Positions 35,756-44,408 of a DNA stretch of 64,000 bases are shown piece by piece. Origin of the DNA: Neobacillus terrae (GTDB lineage: Bacteria; Bacillota; Bacilli; Bacillales; Cytobacillaceae); the NCBI RefSeq assembly GCF_011393025.1, contig NZ_JAAOEO010000016.1:1-64000 (forward strand). The letters run 5' to 3'. The position numbers were made by a program, and so were the translations under genes. Numbering within the stretch: the first letter of the stretch is position 1; every line of letters begins with the position of its first letter. Below the pieces are notes generated by a model. The model had not been told where the DNA came from and ran no database searches. It saw only the letters and a program-made list of their open reading frames with translations.

Positions 35756-37864
35756 ATGAGTAAATTAGAATTTATAAAAGATGCCGCTATTCGATTTTGG
35801 AAAAGAAGGCATCTGACGCAAATATTACTGCTTATTTTGCTTACAGTTATACTGTTAACCATTCTTTATTTTGCATGGCTCGCAAGCAGGACCAATGTCG
35901 AGTCGCTTAAGGAAGGTCTTAGCCAGTCCACAACCATATACGATAAAGATGGTGATGTGGCAAGTGAGCTTCAGCCAAACCGTCTGAAAGGAATTTCCCT
36001 TCAGGATGTTCCCAAGTATGTTCCGGAAGCGGTCGTCTCCATTGAAGATGAACGTTTCTATCAGCATGGCGGTTTTGATATTAGAGGAATTGCACGTGCC
36101 TTCTTTGGCAACCTTTTAGCTGGTGGAGTAACTGGAGGCGGAAGTACCTTAACTCAGCAGCTTACGAAAAACGCCCTTCTTTCCCCAGAAAGAACTTATA
36201 AACGGAAAGCTGAAGAATTATTCCTTGCCGTAAAGCTGGAAAAGGTTTATACAAAGGATGAAATTTTGCAGATGTATTTGAACCAGGTCTATTTTGGTTC
36301 AGGTGCCTGGGGAATTGGGCAGGCGTCTCAAAAATATTTCGCAAAGGATATACGGGATATTTCAATAAGTGAAGCGGCTCTGCTGGCTGGCCTTGTACAG
36401 GCGCCAACCGCCCTTGATCCTTATAATCATTACGACAGGGCGATGAAGCGGCGAAATGTTGTACTTGGAAAAATGAAAGAACTTGGTTATATTAGCTCCG
36501 CTCAATATAAAAGGGCAATAAATGAAAAAATCCGCCTGCGTGATGGTGGCGGAACAAAAGCGGAAAGAAATTACCCTTATTATTTGGATGCTGTTTTGGA
36601 TGAGGCCATCAATAAATACGGACTTACCCAGGAAGAAATTTTTACAAGGGGTTTTAAGATTTATACCGAAATGGACCAAAATCTTCAAGCCGGACTTGAA
36701 AAGGTTTATAGCCGTCGCAATTTATTCCCCCGCGGACCTAATGGGGCGCTTGTTCAAAGTGGTTCCGTACTGATGGATCCAGCAACAGGAGGAGTACGTG
36801 CCGAAGTGGGCGGCCGTGGCGAACATGTTTTCAGGGGCTTTAATAGAGCTACTCATTTAAAAGCACAGCCAGGATCAACCATGAAGCCGCTAGCCGTTTA
36901 TACACCTGCTCTGGAGGCAGGCTATGATGCGACATCCATGCTTCAGGATAAATCAATGTCCTTTGGCAACTACAAGCCAGAGAACTTCTCGAGGACTTAT
37001 TCCGGCGAAGTGCCAATGTACAAGGCGGTTGAAGAATCACTAAATATCCCTGCTGTTTGGCTATTAAATAAGATCGGCCTAAATAAGGGAATTGAGTCAG
37101 TAGAAAAATTCGGAATTCCTGTTAAAAAAGTAGATAAAAACCTGGCTCTTGCGCTTGGCGGTATGTACAATGGCGTGTCTCCCCTTCAAATGGCAAATGC
37201 CTTCTCGGCTTTTCCAAATGGCGGAAAACGCGAGGACAGCCATTTTATTACAAAGATTGTTGGACCAACTGGCAATATTCTTGCAGAGCATGATTCTGAG
37301 ACAACGAAGGTTACTTCCAAATCAGTAGCAAACGAAATGACCTCCATGTTAATGAATGTTGTTGAAACCGGAACAGGACGAAGAGCACACATCCCTGGGT
37401 ATGATATTGCCGGTAAAACAGGCTCTACCCAGCTTCCGTATAATGATATTAACGGAACAAAGGACCAATGGATGGTGGGATATACACCTAATCTTGTAGG
37501 GGCTATCTGGATTGGTTTTGACCAGACTGACCGTAATCATTACCTTCCAAATAACAGTTCAGGGAATGTTGTCCCTATTTTCAGAGCGATGATGGATGAA
37601 TCACTTCCTTATATTAAAAAGGAAAAATTCGAGGTGGAATCGGTTAACACCCAGCTCGCAAATAAAGGACAAACAGCTGAGGAAGCCAGAAAGGCCTTTC
37701 AGAAAAAAGCGGATCAAATCCGTAAAGAGTTAGAGGACAATGCCGGCAAATTAGGCAAAAAACTAAAAGATGAAGCACCAAAGTGGAAACAGGAGCTTAA
37801 TAGTGGGATGCAGGGACTTGGCAGAACCATTGATGATATAATCAGAAAAATCCAAGGCCAATAG
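35756..37864 (+). CDS. Class A penicillin-binding protein, PbpG/PBP2d-like
   Basis: 702 residues from ATG 35756, 6 nt after AGGAG. A short basic cytoplasmic tail and membrane anchor (about 22-45) precede a GT51 glycosyltransferase domain (catalytic Glu in EDERFYQHGG; GGSTLTQQLTKN) and a transpeptidase domain with SxxK (GSTMKP), SLN and KTGST motifs. The C-terminal 70 residues are a charged helical tail. It polymerises and cross-links peptidoglycan outside the membrane. It resembles B. subtilis PbpG (sporulation-associated) more than PonA, but a PbpF-like role cannot be excluded. Monocistronic with a strong terminator. Confidence 0.9.
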   Translation: MSKLEFIKDAAIRFWKRRHLTQILLLILLTVILLTILYFAWLASRTNVESLKEGLSQSTTIYDKDGDVASELQPNRLKGISLQDVPKYVPEAVVSIEDERFYQHGGFDIRGIARAFFGNLLAGGVTGGGSTLTQQLTKNALLSPERTYKRKAEELFLAVKLEKVYTKDEILQMYLNQVYFGSGAWGIGQASQKYFAKDIRDISISEAALLAGLVQAPTALDPYNHYDRAMKRRNVVLGKMKELGYISSAQYKRAINEKIRLRDGGGTKAERNYPYYLDAVLDEAINKYGLTQEEIFTRGFKIYTEMDQNLQAGLEKVYSRRNLFPRGPNGALVQSGSVLMDPATGGVRAEVGGRGEHVFRGFNRATHLKAQPGSTMKPLAVYTPALEAGYDATSMLQDKSMSFGNYKPENFSRTYSGEVPMYKAVEESLNIPAVWLLNKIGLNKGIESVEKFGIPVKKVDKNLALALGGMYNGVSPLQMANAFSAFPNGGKREDSHFITKIVGPTGNILAEHDSETTKVTSKSVANEMTSMLMNVVETGTGRRAHIPGYDIAGKTGSTQLPYNDINGTKDQWMVGYTPNLVGAIWIGFDQTDRNHYLPNNSSGNVVPIFRAMMDESLPYIKKEKFEVESVNTQLANKGQTAEEARKAFQKKADQIRKELEDNAGKLGKKLKDEAPKWKQELNSGMQGLGRTIDDIIRKIQGQ

Positions 37865-37868
37865 AATT

Positions 37869-37906
37869 GTAAAAGCTGTGCGGAAATCCGCACAGCTTTT
37901 GCATTT
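37869..37906 (+). terminator. Terminator of the penicillin-binding protein gene
   Basis: A 14-bp perfect stem AAAAGCTGTGCGGA / TCCGCACAGCTTTT with a 2-nt loop. Confidence 0.9.
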
Positions 37907-37959
37907 TCCTCGCCGGCAAGGAAAGTTTCCATTAACAGCGCCGGTTGAAAATAAAACTG

Positions 37960-38712
37960 TTATTTTAATACCCACTTTTCAATGGCGAAGGCTACTCCAT
38001 CTTCATCGTTTGTTTTTGTCACAAAATCAGCTTCAGCCTTGACTGCTTCCTGCGCATTTCCCATAGCAACCCCCAGTCCTGCTTCCTTAATCATAGCCAT
38101 GTCATTTAAACTGTCACCTACTGCCATTACATGCTCGAGCCCGATGCCAAGCTTTTCGCAAACAGTCTGAAGACCCCTTGCTTTGTTTACTCCAAGTGCA
38201 TTTACTTCTATATTAATAGGACTGGAATTGCTTATTTCAAACAATTCTTTGTCCTGAAGTTCTTTTAATATCAATTCCCGCACATGAACGTCCTCAATAT
38301 TAAAACCAAATTTCAGCCATTCACCTGCCATAATATCCTCCGGCATACTGTCATTCCAAACCTTATCTACACCAGTGGCCCAAAACTTTGTCCCATGCTT
38401 TTGGGAAAGCTCCCACATCCACTGCACAAGGTCGGATTTTACGGAATTTCGTTCGACTAGTTCTCCGTTCTGATCCCAAATCTCACTTCCATTCACTGTT
38501 ACCAAAAATGATGAAAGCTGCAGGGATTCTGCATGCTGCCTGGATGTCAAAATAGACCTACCTGTACTTAAAACAACATAAATCCCTTTTTCCTGAGCCT
38601 CTTTGATTGCTCTGCGGTTGCCTTCTGAAATCTCATCACTGCTGTTCAAAAGGGTTCCGTCCATATCAAGTGCAACTAATTTAATGTCAATCTCTTTTTG
38701 CTTATTTTCCAA
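37960..38712 (-). CDS. Cof-type HAD-superfamily phosphatase (second)
   Basis: 250 residues from TTG 38712 (AAGGGG upstream). HAD motifs DMDGTLL, VLSTGRS and VGDSLNDMAMI; type IIB cap in the middle. It is slightly shorter than the copy at 33588 and clearly a different paralogue (YkrA/YwpJ-like). Hydrolyses a small phosphorylated metabolite, identity unknown. Stands alone; a MITE-like repeat lies 96 bp upstream. Confidence 0.9.
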   Translation of the reverse strand: MENKQKEIDIKLVALDMDGTLLNSSDEISEGNRRAIKEAQEKGIYVVLSTGRSILTSRQHAESLQLSSFLVTVNGSEIWDQNGELVERNSVKSDLVQWMWELSQKHGTKFWATGVDKVWNDSMPEDIMAGEWLKFGFNIEDVHVRELILKELQDKELFEISNSSPINIEVNALGVNKARGLQTVCEKLGIGLEHVMAVGDSLNDMAMIKEAGLGVAMGNAQEAVKAEADFVTKTNDEDGVAFAIEKWVLK

Positions 38713-38807
38713 GATAACGATCCCCTTTTTTCCTATTTAATAGTTATTAAATTATCCATATACAGTTTAATCAAAACATAGGACAAAAAATCTGATTCAA
38801 AAAATAA

Positions 38808-39052
38808 GGCTCTTTTCGTAACCTTTGTTGTTTTTAAAAGTAAAAATAGGCTCGCTTTCCGCGGCAATCCGCGAGCCTCCTCGGTCGCTAACGACCTGCT
38901 GGGTCTCGCCTGGCTTGCTTTTCCCGCAGGACTTTGAATTGTCATCGTTGAGTTAACCCACGCACGAAGGAAATGCGAATGCATTTCCGAGGAGTCTCGC
39001 CTATTTTTGCTCATAATTTCTTCGAATTAGAACAATCTCTTAGAAAAGAACC
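38808..39052. repeat. MITE-like 245-bp element, copy 1
   Basis: It is bounded by GGCTCTTTTC and GAAAAGAACC (inverted, 9 of 10). A second nested inverted pair, AAAAATAGGCTCGC / CTCGCCTATTTTT, lies inside. The centre is GC-rich (CCGCGGCAATCCGCGAGCCTCC type) and unlike the AT-rich surroundings. A second copy, about three quarters identical by eye, is at 45717-45958. No coding capacity. The element resembles a short intergenic repeat that is common in Bacillaceae genomes (from memory, not searched). Confidence 0.75.
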
Positions 39053-39057
39053 AAAAA

Positions 39058-39084
39058 TAAAAACCGGGATTAGCCCGGTTTTTA
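39058..39084. terminator. Bidirectional terminator downstream of the HesB-like gene
   Basis: AAACCGGG / CCCGGTTT stem flanked by A and T runs, between the MITE-like element and the stop codon at 39213. Confidence 0.8.
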
Positions 39085-39212
39085 GATTCAGATTAACTCA
39101 CAAAGTGCTTAGTGGGCAGGGCTCCAGCGCCATGATTATCTGCTGAAATTCCTGTTCAGCTCGCCGCCAAGCAGCATGGGTATTCTGGAAGCTGAACCGC
39201 TTCTGCTTTTCT

Positions 39213-39515
39213 TTAATGGTGATGATGGTGTTCCTTTGAAGGATTGGTAATGACAAACTCCTCTTTTGGCACGTAGAAATACTGGAGCCAAACTCCGTCA
39301 AGGAATCCTTCATTTTTATCTAGAAGGATATCAATATCCTTATCCGTTTTCACAATTTCATCGTTTTCTGTCGGAGTATCTAATCTAATATCATAATGGG
39401 CGTGATCGCCATGCATATGTGTCACATATACTCGAATCATCTTTCCCTCTGCTTCTGGCTTGCCAAGCATTTCTTTTAAAACCTTTGCCGCATTTTTGTT
39501 AATTTTGCACTTCAT
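39213..39515 (-). CDS. HesB/IscA-fold protein without cluster cysteines, His-rich
   Basis: 100 residues. The fold pattern (KNAAKVLKEML, then IRVYVTHMHGDHAHYDIRLDTP and FLDGVWLQYF) follows the HesB/YadR/YfhF (IscA-like) family, as in several small Bacillus proteins. A-type carriers hold Fe-S clusters with three cysteines; here the only cysteine is Cys3, while histidines cluster at THMHGDHAHY and in a natural C-terminal tail of five His. It probably binds a metal through histidine, not an Fe-S cluster. ATG 39515 follows AATGGAGG. Confidence 0.7.
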   Translation of the reverse strand: MKCKINKNAAKVLKEMLGKPEAEGKMIRVYVTHMHGDHAHYDIRLDTPTENDEIVKTDKDIDILLDKNEGFLDGVWLQYFYVPKEEFVITNPSKEHHHHH

Positions 39516-39812
39516 GTCAAATCCTCCATTCGATCTTTTTCATTCCCATTATGCCATATTAAGTTGAAAAACACTAAATTATTCAATTTGTGGGTAATTT
39601 TATTATCGCGGTAAAACAAAATTACACCAAAAAGAACCTTGACATTGGCTTATGTCAAATAAAAAGACTTCTTTTTACAAAGAAATTCCACTAAAGGTTC
39701 AAAAATCCTTACTAATTTTGTCACATTTAAACCTCGCTTTTTATGTTATTATCATAAACGTAGTGTTAACTGCATACTCTCATGCGATTGTGATCACCAA
39801 GTCCGCTTGAGA

Positions 39813-39830
39813 TTGTGAAGATTTTCACAA
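39813..39830. promoter_or_regulatory. Rex/Fnr-type palindrome upstream of qoxABCD
   Basis: TTGTGAAgattTTCACAA fits the Rex operator consensus TTGTGAANNNNTTCACAA at all 14 fixed positions, and also TGTGA-N6-TCACA of CRP/Fnr proteins. With -10 TAGAAT (39837-39842) and -35 TTGTGA (39813-39818), the palindrome covers the -35, as expected for an NADH-responsive repressor. It is 69 bp before qoxA. Confidence 0.6.
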
Positions 39831-39898
39831 CAATATTAGAATAATCATTCAATTCATTATTTAACAATTAATTTTTTATTTAGAGAGGAGCTGACGGA

Positions 39899-40906
39899 AT
39901 GAAATCGAAGAAAGGGTTCTTGATTTCGTTCATGGCGCTGATTCCTATGCTGTTTCTAAGCGGCTGTGACACACACATGGTCGTATTTGAACCAAAGGGG
40001 CCTGCTGCCAGAGAAATACTTGGTTTAATTAACTGGTCGCTTGTACTTATGCTGCTGGTTGTAGTAGTCGTATTCGGCCTTTTTGGATACATTATCTGGA
40101 AATACCGCGACCGGCCGGAAAGAAAGGACTACGAGCCTCCTGAAGAGCACGGCAGTACTGCTCTTGAAATTACATGGACTGTTATTCCTATTCTTATCGT
40201 TATTGCACTTACTATTCCAACCGTTAAATCTATTTATAATTTGGAAAAAGTACCGAAGGGTTACGAAAACAAAAAACCAATTACAATTAATGTTACTTCC
40301 GCTGACTGGAAGTGGATCTTCAGTTATCCTGAACAAGGAATTGAGACAGTAAACTATGTAAATATTCCAGCTGGAACTCCTGTTAAATTCAAGCTGACTT
40401 CTGCTGGTACAATGCAATCCTTCTGGGTTCCTGCATTGGGCGGACAAAAGTACACAATGAATAAAATGGAAACTCAGCTTTATCTGACAGCTGATAAACC
40501 AGGCGAATTTTTAGGCCGTAACACTAACTTTAACGGCCGGGGCTATGCTGACATGGAATTTACAGTAGAAGCTCAATCTCCGCAAAAGTTCAAGAAATGG
40601 ATAGAAGAAGTTAAGAATACTGCTCCAAAGCTTACAGAGAAAAAATATGAGAGTCTTCTTGATCCTACTCATCTTGGCAGATTGACTTTTAATGGGACAC
40701 ATCTTGCATGGGTTGACCATGGAAAAATGGACTCAAAAACATATCTGAACCCTGAAAAGTACCGTGTACACGGTTACCAGGGACAAATTTTTAAAGATGA
40801 AGATACAAGCAAAAACAAAAATAAAAAAGATGAAGCAATGAATATGGATGGCCATTCAATGGACGGTATGGACATGAAGGGCGAGAAAGATGGAGGTGGA
40901 CATTAA
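39899..40906 (+). CDS. qoxA: Quinol oxidase aa3-600 subunit II
   Basis: 335 residues. Lipoprotein signal peptide with lipobox LSGC (Cys23), two membrane helices (about 38-62 and 82-103) and an extracytoplasmic cupredoxin domain. The sequence WKWIFSYPEQGIETVNY and GRNTNFNGRGYADMEF is that of QoxA. The CuA ligands (two Cys, His, Met) and the cytochrome c CxxCH of caa3 subunit II are absent, which identifies a menaquinol oxidase, not CtaC. The C-terminus (MNMDGHSMDGMDMKG) is Met/His-rich. ATG 39899 follows GAGAGGAG. First gene of the operon. Confidence 0.93.
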   Translation: MKSKKGFLISFMALIPMLFLSGCDTHMVVFEPKGPAAREILGLINWSLVLMLLVVVVVFGLFGYIIWKYRDRPERKDYEPPEEHGSTALEITWTVIPILIVIALTIPTVKSIYNLEKVPKGYENKKPITINVTSADWKWIFSYPEQGIETVNYVNIPAGTPVKFKLTSAGTMQSFWVPALGGQKYTMNKMETQLYLTADKPGEFLGRNTNFNGRGYADMEFTVEAQSPQKFKKWIEEVKNTAPKLTEKKYESLLDPTHLGRLTFNGTHLAWVDHGKMDSKTYLNPEKYRVHGYQGQIFKDEDTSKNKNKKDEAMNMDGHSMDGMDMKGEKDGGGH

Positions 40907-42897
40907 TGGACATTCTGCTAGGCAGTATTCAATGGAATGAAATTTTAATGGGCGGCGACCCGCTTATTGTTGGTTCCCAAATCGCCATTGGCCTTACAAT
41001 GCTTGGTATTCTTGCCGGCCTGACTTTCTTTAAGAAATGGTCTTGGCTTTGGCGTGAATGGCTGACAACTGTCGACCATAAACGAATTGGTATTATGTAC
41101 ATTCTAGCTGGTGTACTTATGTTCTTCCGCGGCGGTATGGACGGAATCTTAATGAAGGTCCAGACTTTGACACCGGAAGAGAAATTTTTAAATGCACAGC
41201 ACTATAATGAAATTTTCACCACTCACGGTGTTATCATGATTCTTTTCATGGCAATGCCATTCCTGATTGGTTTAATGAACGTTGTTATTCCGCTTCAAAT
41301 CGGGGCTCGTGACGTTGCGTTTCCTCAATTGAACGCTCTAAGCTTCTGGCTGTTCTTCGTTGGGGCAATGCTGTTTAATATTTCCTTTGTTATAGGCGGA
41401 TCACCTGATGCAGGATGGACAGCTTACTTCCCTCTTGCGGGCAAGGAATTCAGCCCGGGCATTGGTAATAACTATTATGCCGTTGCCATTCAGATTGCCG
41501 GTATCGGTACCCTGATGACAGGTATTAACTTTATTGTTACGATCTTAAAAATGCGTGCCAAAGGCATGACATTATTGAAAATGCCAATGTTCTCTTGGAC
41601 TTCCCTAATTACGTCTATTATTATCGTAGCTGCTTTCCCTATCTTTACAGTAGCTCTTGCATTAATGACCTTTGACCGTATTTTCGGAACTCACTTCTTT
41701 ACAATAAGCGGCGGCGGTATGGACATGATGTGGGTAAACTTGTTCTGGTTATGGGGACACCCTGAGGTTTATATCGTTGTTCTGCCTGCATTCGGTATGT
41801 TCTCGGAGGTTATAGCAACCTTCTCGAGAAAGTCATTGTTCGGTTATAAATCAATGGTAGGTTCCATCGTAGGTATTGCATTTTTGAGTATGCTTGTTTG
41901 GGTCCACCACTTCTTCACTATGGGTGCAGGACCAGCAGTTAACTCTATTTTCTCGATTACAACTATGATGATTGCGATTCCGACTGGTGTTAAGATGTTC
42001 AACTGGCTCTTTACCATGAGAAAAGGACGTATTCAATTTACAACTGCTATGCTTTGGGCACTTGCATTCGTTCCGAACTTTGTTATCGGCGGTGTAACAG
42101 GTGTCATGCTGGCAATGGGTGCAGCTGACTATCAGTATCATAATACTCTGTTCCTTGTTGCTCACTTCCACTATGTACTTATTCCTGGTGTCGTATTTGC
42201 GGTATTTGCAGGATTATACTACTGGTGGCCAAAAATGTTCGGCCATATGCTGAACGAAAAGCTTGGAAAGATCCATTTCTGGTTCTTTGTTATCGGCTTT
42301 AACTTAACCTTTATGCCAATGTTCTTCCTTGGTTTAAAAGGTGCAGTAAGACGTTCTTACACTTTCTCTGTCGAATCTGGTTTCGCTCCATTGTTCCTTG
42401 TTTCCGGTATTGGTGCGTTTATACTTGCGATCGGCTTTGGTGCCTTCTGCTACAACATTTACTGGAGTGCACGTTATGCAGACCGCAATATCTCAAATGA
42501 CCCATGGGATGCAAGAACTTTAGAATGGGCTACAGCAACACCAGTACAGCACTACAACTTTGCAAAAGTTCCAGAAGTTAAATCTTTAGATGCTTTCTGG
42601 CACATGAAGAAAAATAAGGTAAGCCTCGATATCAGCGAGGATGAACTTGAAGAAATCCATATGCCAAGCAATTCTGGTCAGCCTATTATTATGGCATCCA
42701 TTATTGGTGTAGCCGGCTTCTTCCTTGTTTTTGAATGGAAAATTGCAGCTCTTATTGCTGCTGTAGGTATTCTTGTTGGTTTGATCGTTCGTTCGTTTGA
42801 TTACAACGATGGCTATCATGTCCACATCGATGAAATTAAGAAAACTGAAAGCAAATGGCGTAAGGTAACTAAAGGGGTGAATAATAATGTCGGCTAA
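40906..42897 (+). CDS. qoxB: Quinol oxidase aa3-600 subunit I
   Basis: 663 residues with about 14-15 membrane helices. Heme-copper oxidase core: His ligands in FTTHGVIMI, WGHPEVYIVVLP (CuB His and cross-linked Tyr), WVHHFF and AHFHYVLIPG. Reduces oxygen to water and pumps protons. The start ATG overlaps the qoxA stop (TAATG). 663 residues is typical for QoxB/CyoB. Confidence 0.96.
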   Translation: MDILLGSIQWNEILMGGDPLIVGSQIAIGLTMLGILAGLTFFKKWSWLWREWLTTVDHKRIGIMYILAGVLMFFRGGMDGILMKVQTLTPEEKFLNAQHYNEIFTTHGVIMILFMAMPFLIGLMNVVIPLQIGARDVAFPQLNALSFWLFFVGAMLFNISFVIGGSPDAGWTAYFPLAGKEFSPGIGNNYYAVAIQIAGIGTLMTGINFIVTILKMRAKGMTLLKMPMFSWTSLITSIIIVAAFPIFTVALALMTFDRIFGTHFFTISGGGMDMMWVNLFWLWGHPEVYIVVLPAFGMFSEVIATFSRKSLFGYKSMVGSIVGIAFLSMLVWVHHFFTMGAGPAVNSIFSITTMMIAIPTGVKMFNWLFTMRKGRIQFTTAMLWALAFVPNFVIGGVTGVMLAMGAADYQYHNTLFLVAHFHYVLIPGVVFAVFAGLYYWWPKMFGHMLNEKLGKIHFWFFVIGFNLTFMPMFFLGLKGAVRRSYTFSVESGFAPLFLVSGIGAFILAIGFGAFCYNIYWSARYADRNISNDPWDARTLEWATATPVQHYNFAKVPEVKSLDAFWHMKKNKVSLDISEDELEEIHMPSNSGQPIIMASIIGVAGFFLVFEWKIAALIAAVGILVGLIVRSFDYNDGYHVHIDEIKKTESKWRKVTKGVNNNVG

Positions 42898-43492
42898 TGT
42901 GAATACTTCCCTGCCGTTAGAATATCAGACAGAGCAAAGCAGGCTGAATATTCTTGGCTTCTGGATTTTCCTTGGAGCCGAAATCGTCCTGTTCGCCACT
43001 CTGTTTGCAACGTATTCAGTTTTAAAAGCAAGATATGCTGGAGGCCCTACTCCAAATGATCTTTTTGAGATAAAAGGGATTTTGACAGAAACAATTTTAC
43101 TTTTAACAAGTTCTTTCACTTGCGGTCTTGCAATCTTTGAAATGCGCCGCAACAACAGAAATGGCCTTGTTGCCTGGATGATCGTTACCCTATTGCTGGG
43201 TGCTGGCTTCGTTTTCATGGAAATCACTGAGTTTATCAATTATGTCCATGAAGGTGCTACTATGCAAACCAGCGCGTTCCTTTCAAGCTTCTTTGTATTG
43301 CTTGGAACCCATGGTCTCCACGTTAGCATGGGTATTGGCTGGGCAACAATGATTATTATCCAGCTTATAAGAAGAGGTTTAACTCCGACAACTGCCCGTA
43401 AGACCTTTATTATCGGTCTTTACTGGCACTTCCTTGATGTTGTCTGGATCTTTATTTTCACTTTCGTATACCTGGCAAGGATGGTGGGTTAA
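42887..43492 (+). CDS. qoxC: Quinol oxidase aa3-600 subunit III
   Basis: 201 residues, five membrane helices, with the COX3 pattern LGFWIFLGAEIVLFATLFATY, FLGTHGLHVSMG-like GTHGLHV and YWHFLDVVWIFIF. It overlaps qoxB by 11 bp. Stabilises the catalytic core. Confidence 0.95.
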   Translation: MSANVNTSLPLEYQTEQSRLNILGFWIFLGAEIVLFATLFATYSVLKARYAGGPTPNDLFEIKGILTETILLLTSSFTCGLAIFEMRRNNRNGLVAWMIVTLLLGAGFVFMEITEFINYVHEGATMQTSAFLSSFFVLLGTHGLHVSMGIGWATMIIIQLIRRGLTPTTARKTFIIGLYWHFLDVVWIFIFTFVYLARMVG

Positions 43493-43493
43493 T

Positions 43494-43790
43494 ATGCATA
43501 ATCACTCAAAAGGCTTTCCGTTGACTCACGTTCTTGGTTTTATTGCATCACTTGTTTTAACATTCGTTGCACTAGGAGTGGCATTGCATACTTCCCTGTC
43601 ATATAAAGCAATTATCTGGATCATCGGCTCTCTAGCTGTGGTCCAGGCTCTCCTTCAGCTTTATATGTTCATGCACATGAACGAAAGCGAAGAAAACCGT
43701 GCAACAAATACCATCAATATTTACTTTGCAATTTTTATGGCAATTATACTCGTGGCAGGCTCTGTCTGGGTAATGTCATTTGGGATGTAA
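43494..43790 (+). CDS. qoxD: Quinol oxidase aa3-600 subunit IV
   Basis: 98 residues from ATG 43494, 1 bp after the qoxC stop; a longer upstream frame lies inside qoxC and lacks a better ribosome site. Three membrane helices and the FMHMNESEENR motif of COX4_pro/QoxD proteins. Last gene of qoxABCD; closed by a strong terminator. Confidence 0.94.
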   Translation: MHNHSKGFPLTHVLGFIASLVLTFVALGVALHTSLSYKAIIWIIGSLAVVQALLQLYMFMHMNESEENRATNTINIYFAIFMAIILVAGSVWVMSFGM

Positions 43791-43799
43791 TATATATGG

Positions 43800-43837
43800 G
43801 AACAGCCCGCTCAGCAATGAGCGGGCTGTTTTTGTTT
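43800..43837 (+). terminator. Terminator of the qox operon
   Basis: AACAGCCCGCTC / GAGCGGGCTGTT 12-bp stem followed by TTTTTGTTTT. Confidence 0.92.
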
Positions 43838-43863
43838 TATCTTATGGCTTATAAATTTATTAA

Positions 43864-44395
43864 AGACAAACTGATTCATTCTTTAAGGGAAATGTCTCCA
43901 ATAAGCCTACTTGAGGACAAGTCCATGTAATTTTTAAGGCTAATTGTCTTTAATACGCTTATTTTGGGCCGCAATGAAACCAAAACGTGACTTGCCTTCC
44001 CCTCTTAAGGACAAACTCTTTCATTCTTTATGGGACAATGTCTCCAATAAGCCTCCTTGAGGTCAAGTCCATGTAATTTTCAAGGCTAATTGTCTTTAAT
44101 ACGCTCATTTTGGACAGCAATGAAACCAAAACGTGACTCGCCTTCCCCTCTTAAGGACAAACTCATTCATTCTTTAAGGGACAATGTCTCCAATAAGACT
44201 CCTTGAGGACAAGTCTATTCAATTTTCAAGGCTAATTGTCTTTAATACGCTCATTTTGGGCAACATTGAAACCAAAACGTGTCTTGCCTTCCCTTATAGA
44301 GGACAAACTCATTCATTCTTTAAGGGACAATGTCTCCAATAAGCCTCCTTGAGGACAAGTCCATGTAATTTTCAAGAGAAAATGTCTTTAATAAA
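43864..44395. repeat. 146-bp tandem repeat, about 3.6 copies
   Basis: The marker GACAAACT recurs at 43865, 44010, 44156 and 44302 (145, 146, 146 bp). Units share long segments such as TTAAGGGACAATGTCTCC, TTGAGGACAAGTCCATGTAA, CTAATTGTCTTTAATACGCT and TGAAACCAAAACGTG at roughly 90% identity by eye. Each unit carries several GGACAA/TTGTCC motifs in both orientations. No reading frame is shared between units. It fills the gap between qoxD and the prohibitin-like gene. Confidence 0.9.
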
Positions 44396-44408
44396 TTACC
44401 CTTCAACA

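Noticed and set aside
38733..39014. 93-codon frame on the minus strand
   Set aside because: It lies inside the MITE-like repeat and has no ribosome site.
39213..39230. His5 C-terminus as an engineered tag
   Set aside because: It is in frame in a native gene with normal genomic flanks and mixed CAC/CAT codons; judged natural.
39899..43790. First impression: ctaCDEF cytochrome caa3 oxidase
   Set aside because: Subunit II lacks the CuA ligands and the C-terminal CxxCH cytochrome c domain and follows QoxA motifs, so this is the aa3-600 menaquinol oxidase (qoxABCD).
43864..44395. Possible CRISPR array
   Set aside because: The whole 146-bp unit is repeated, with no short repeats separated by unique spacers and no cas genes.
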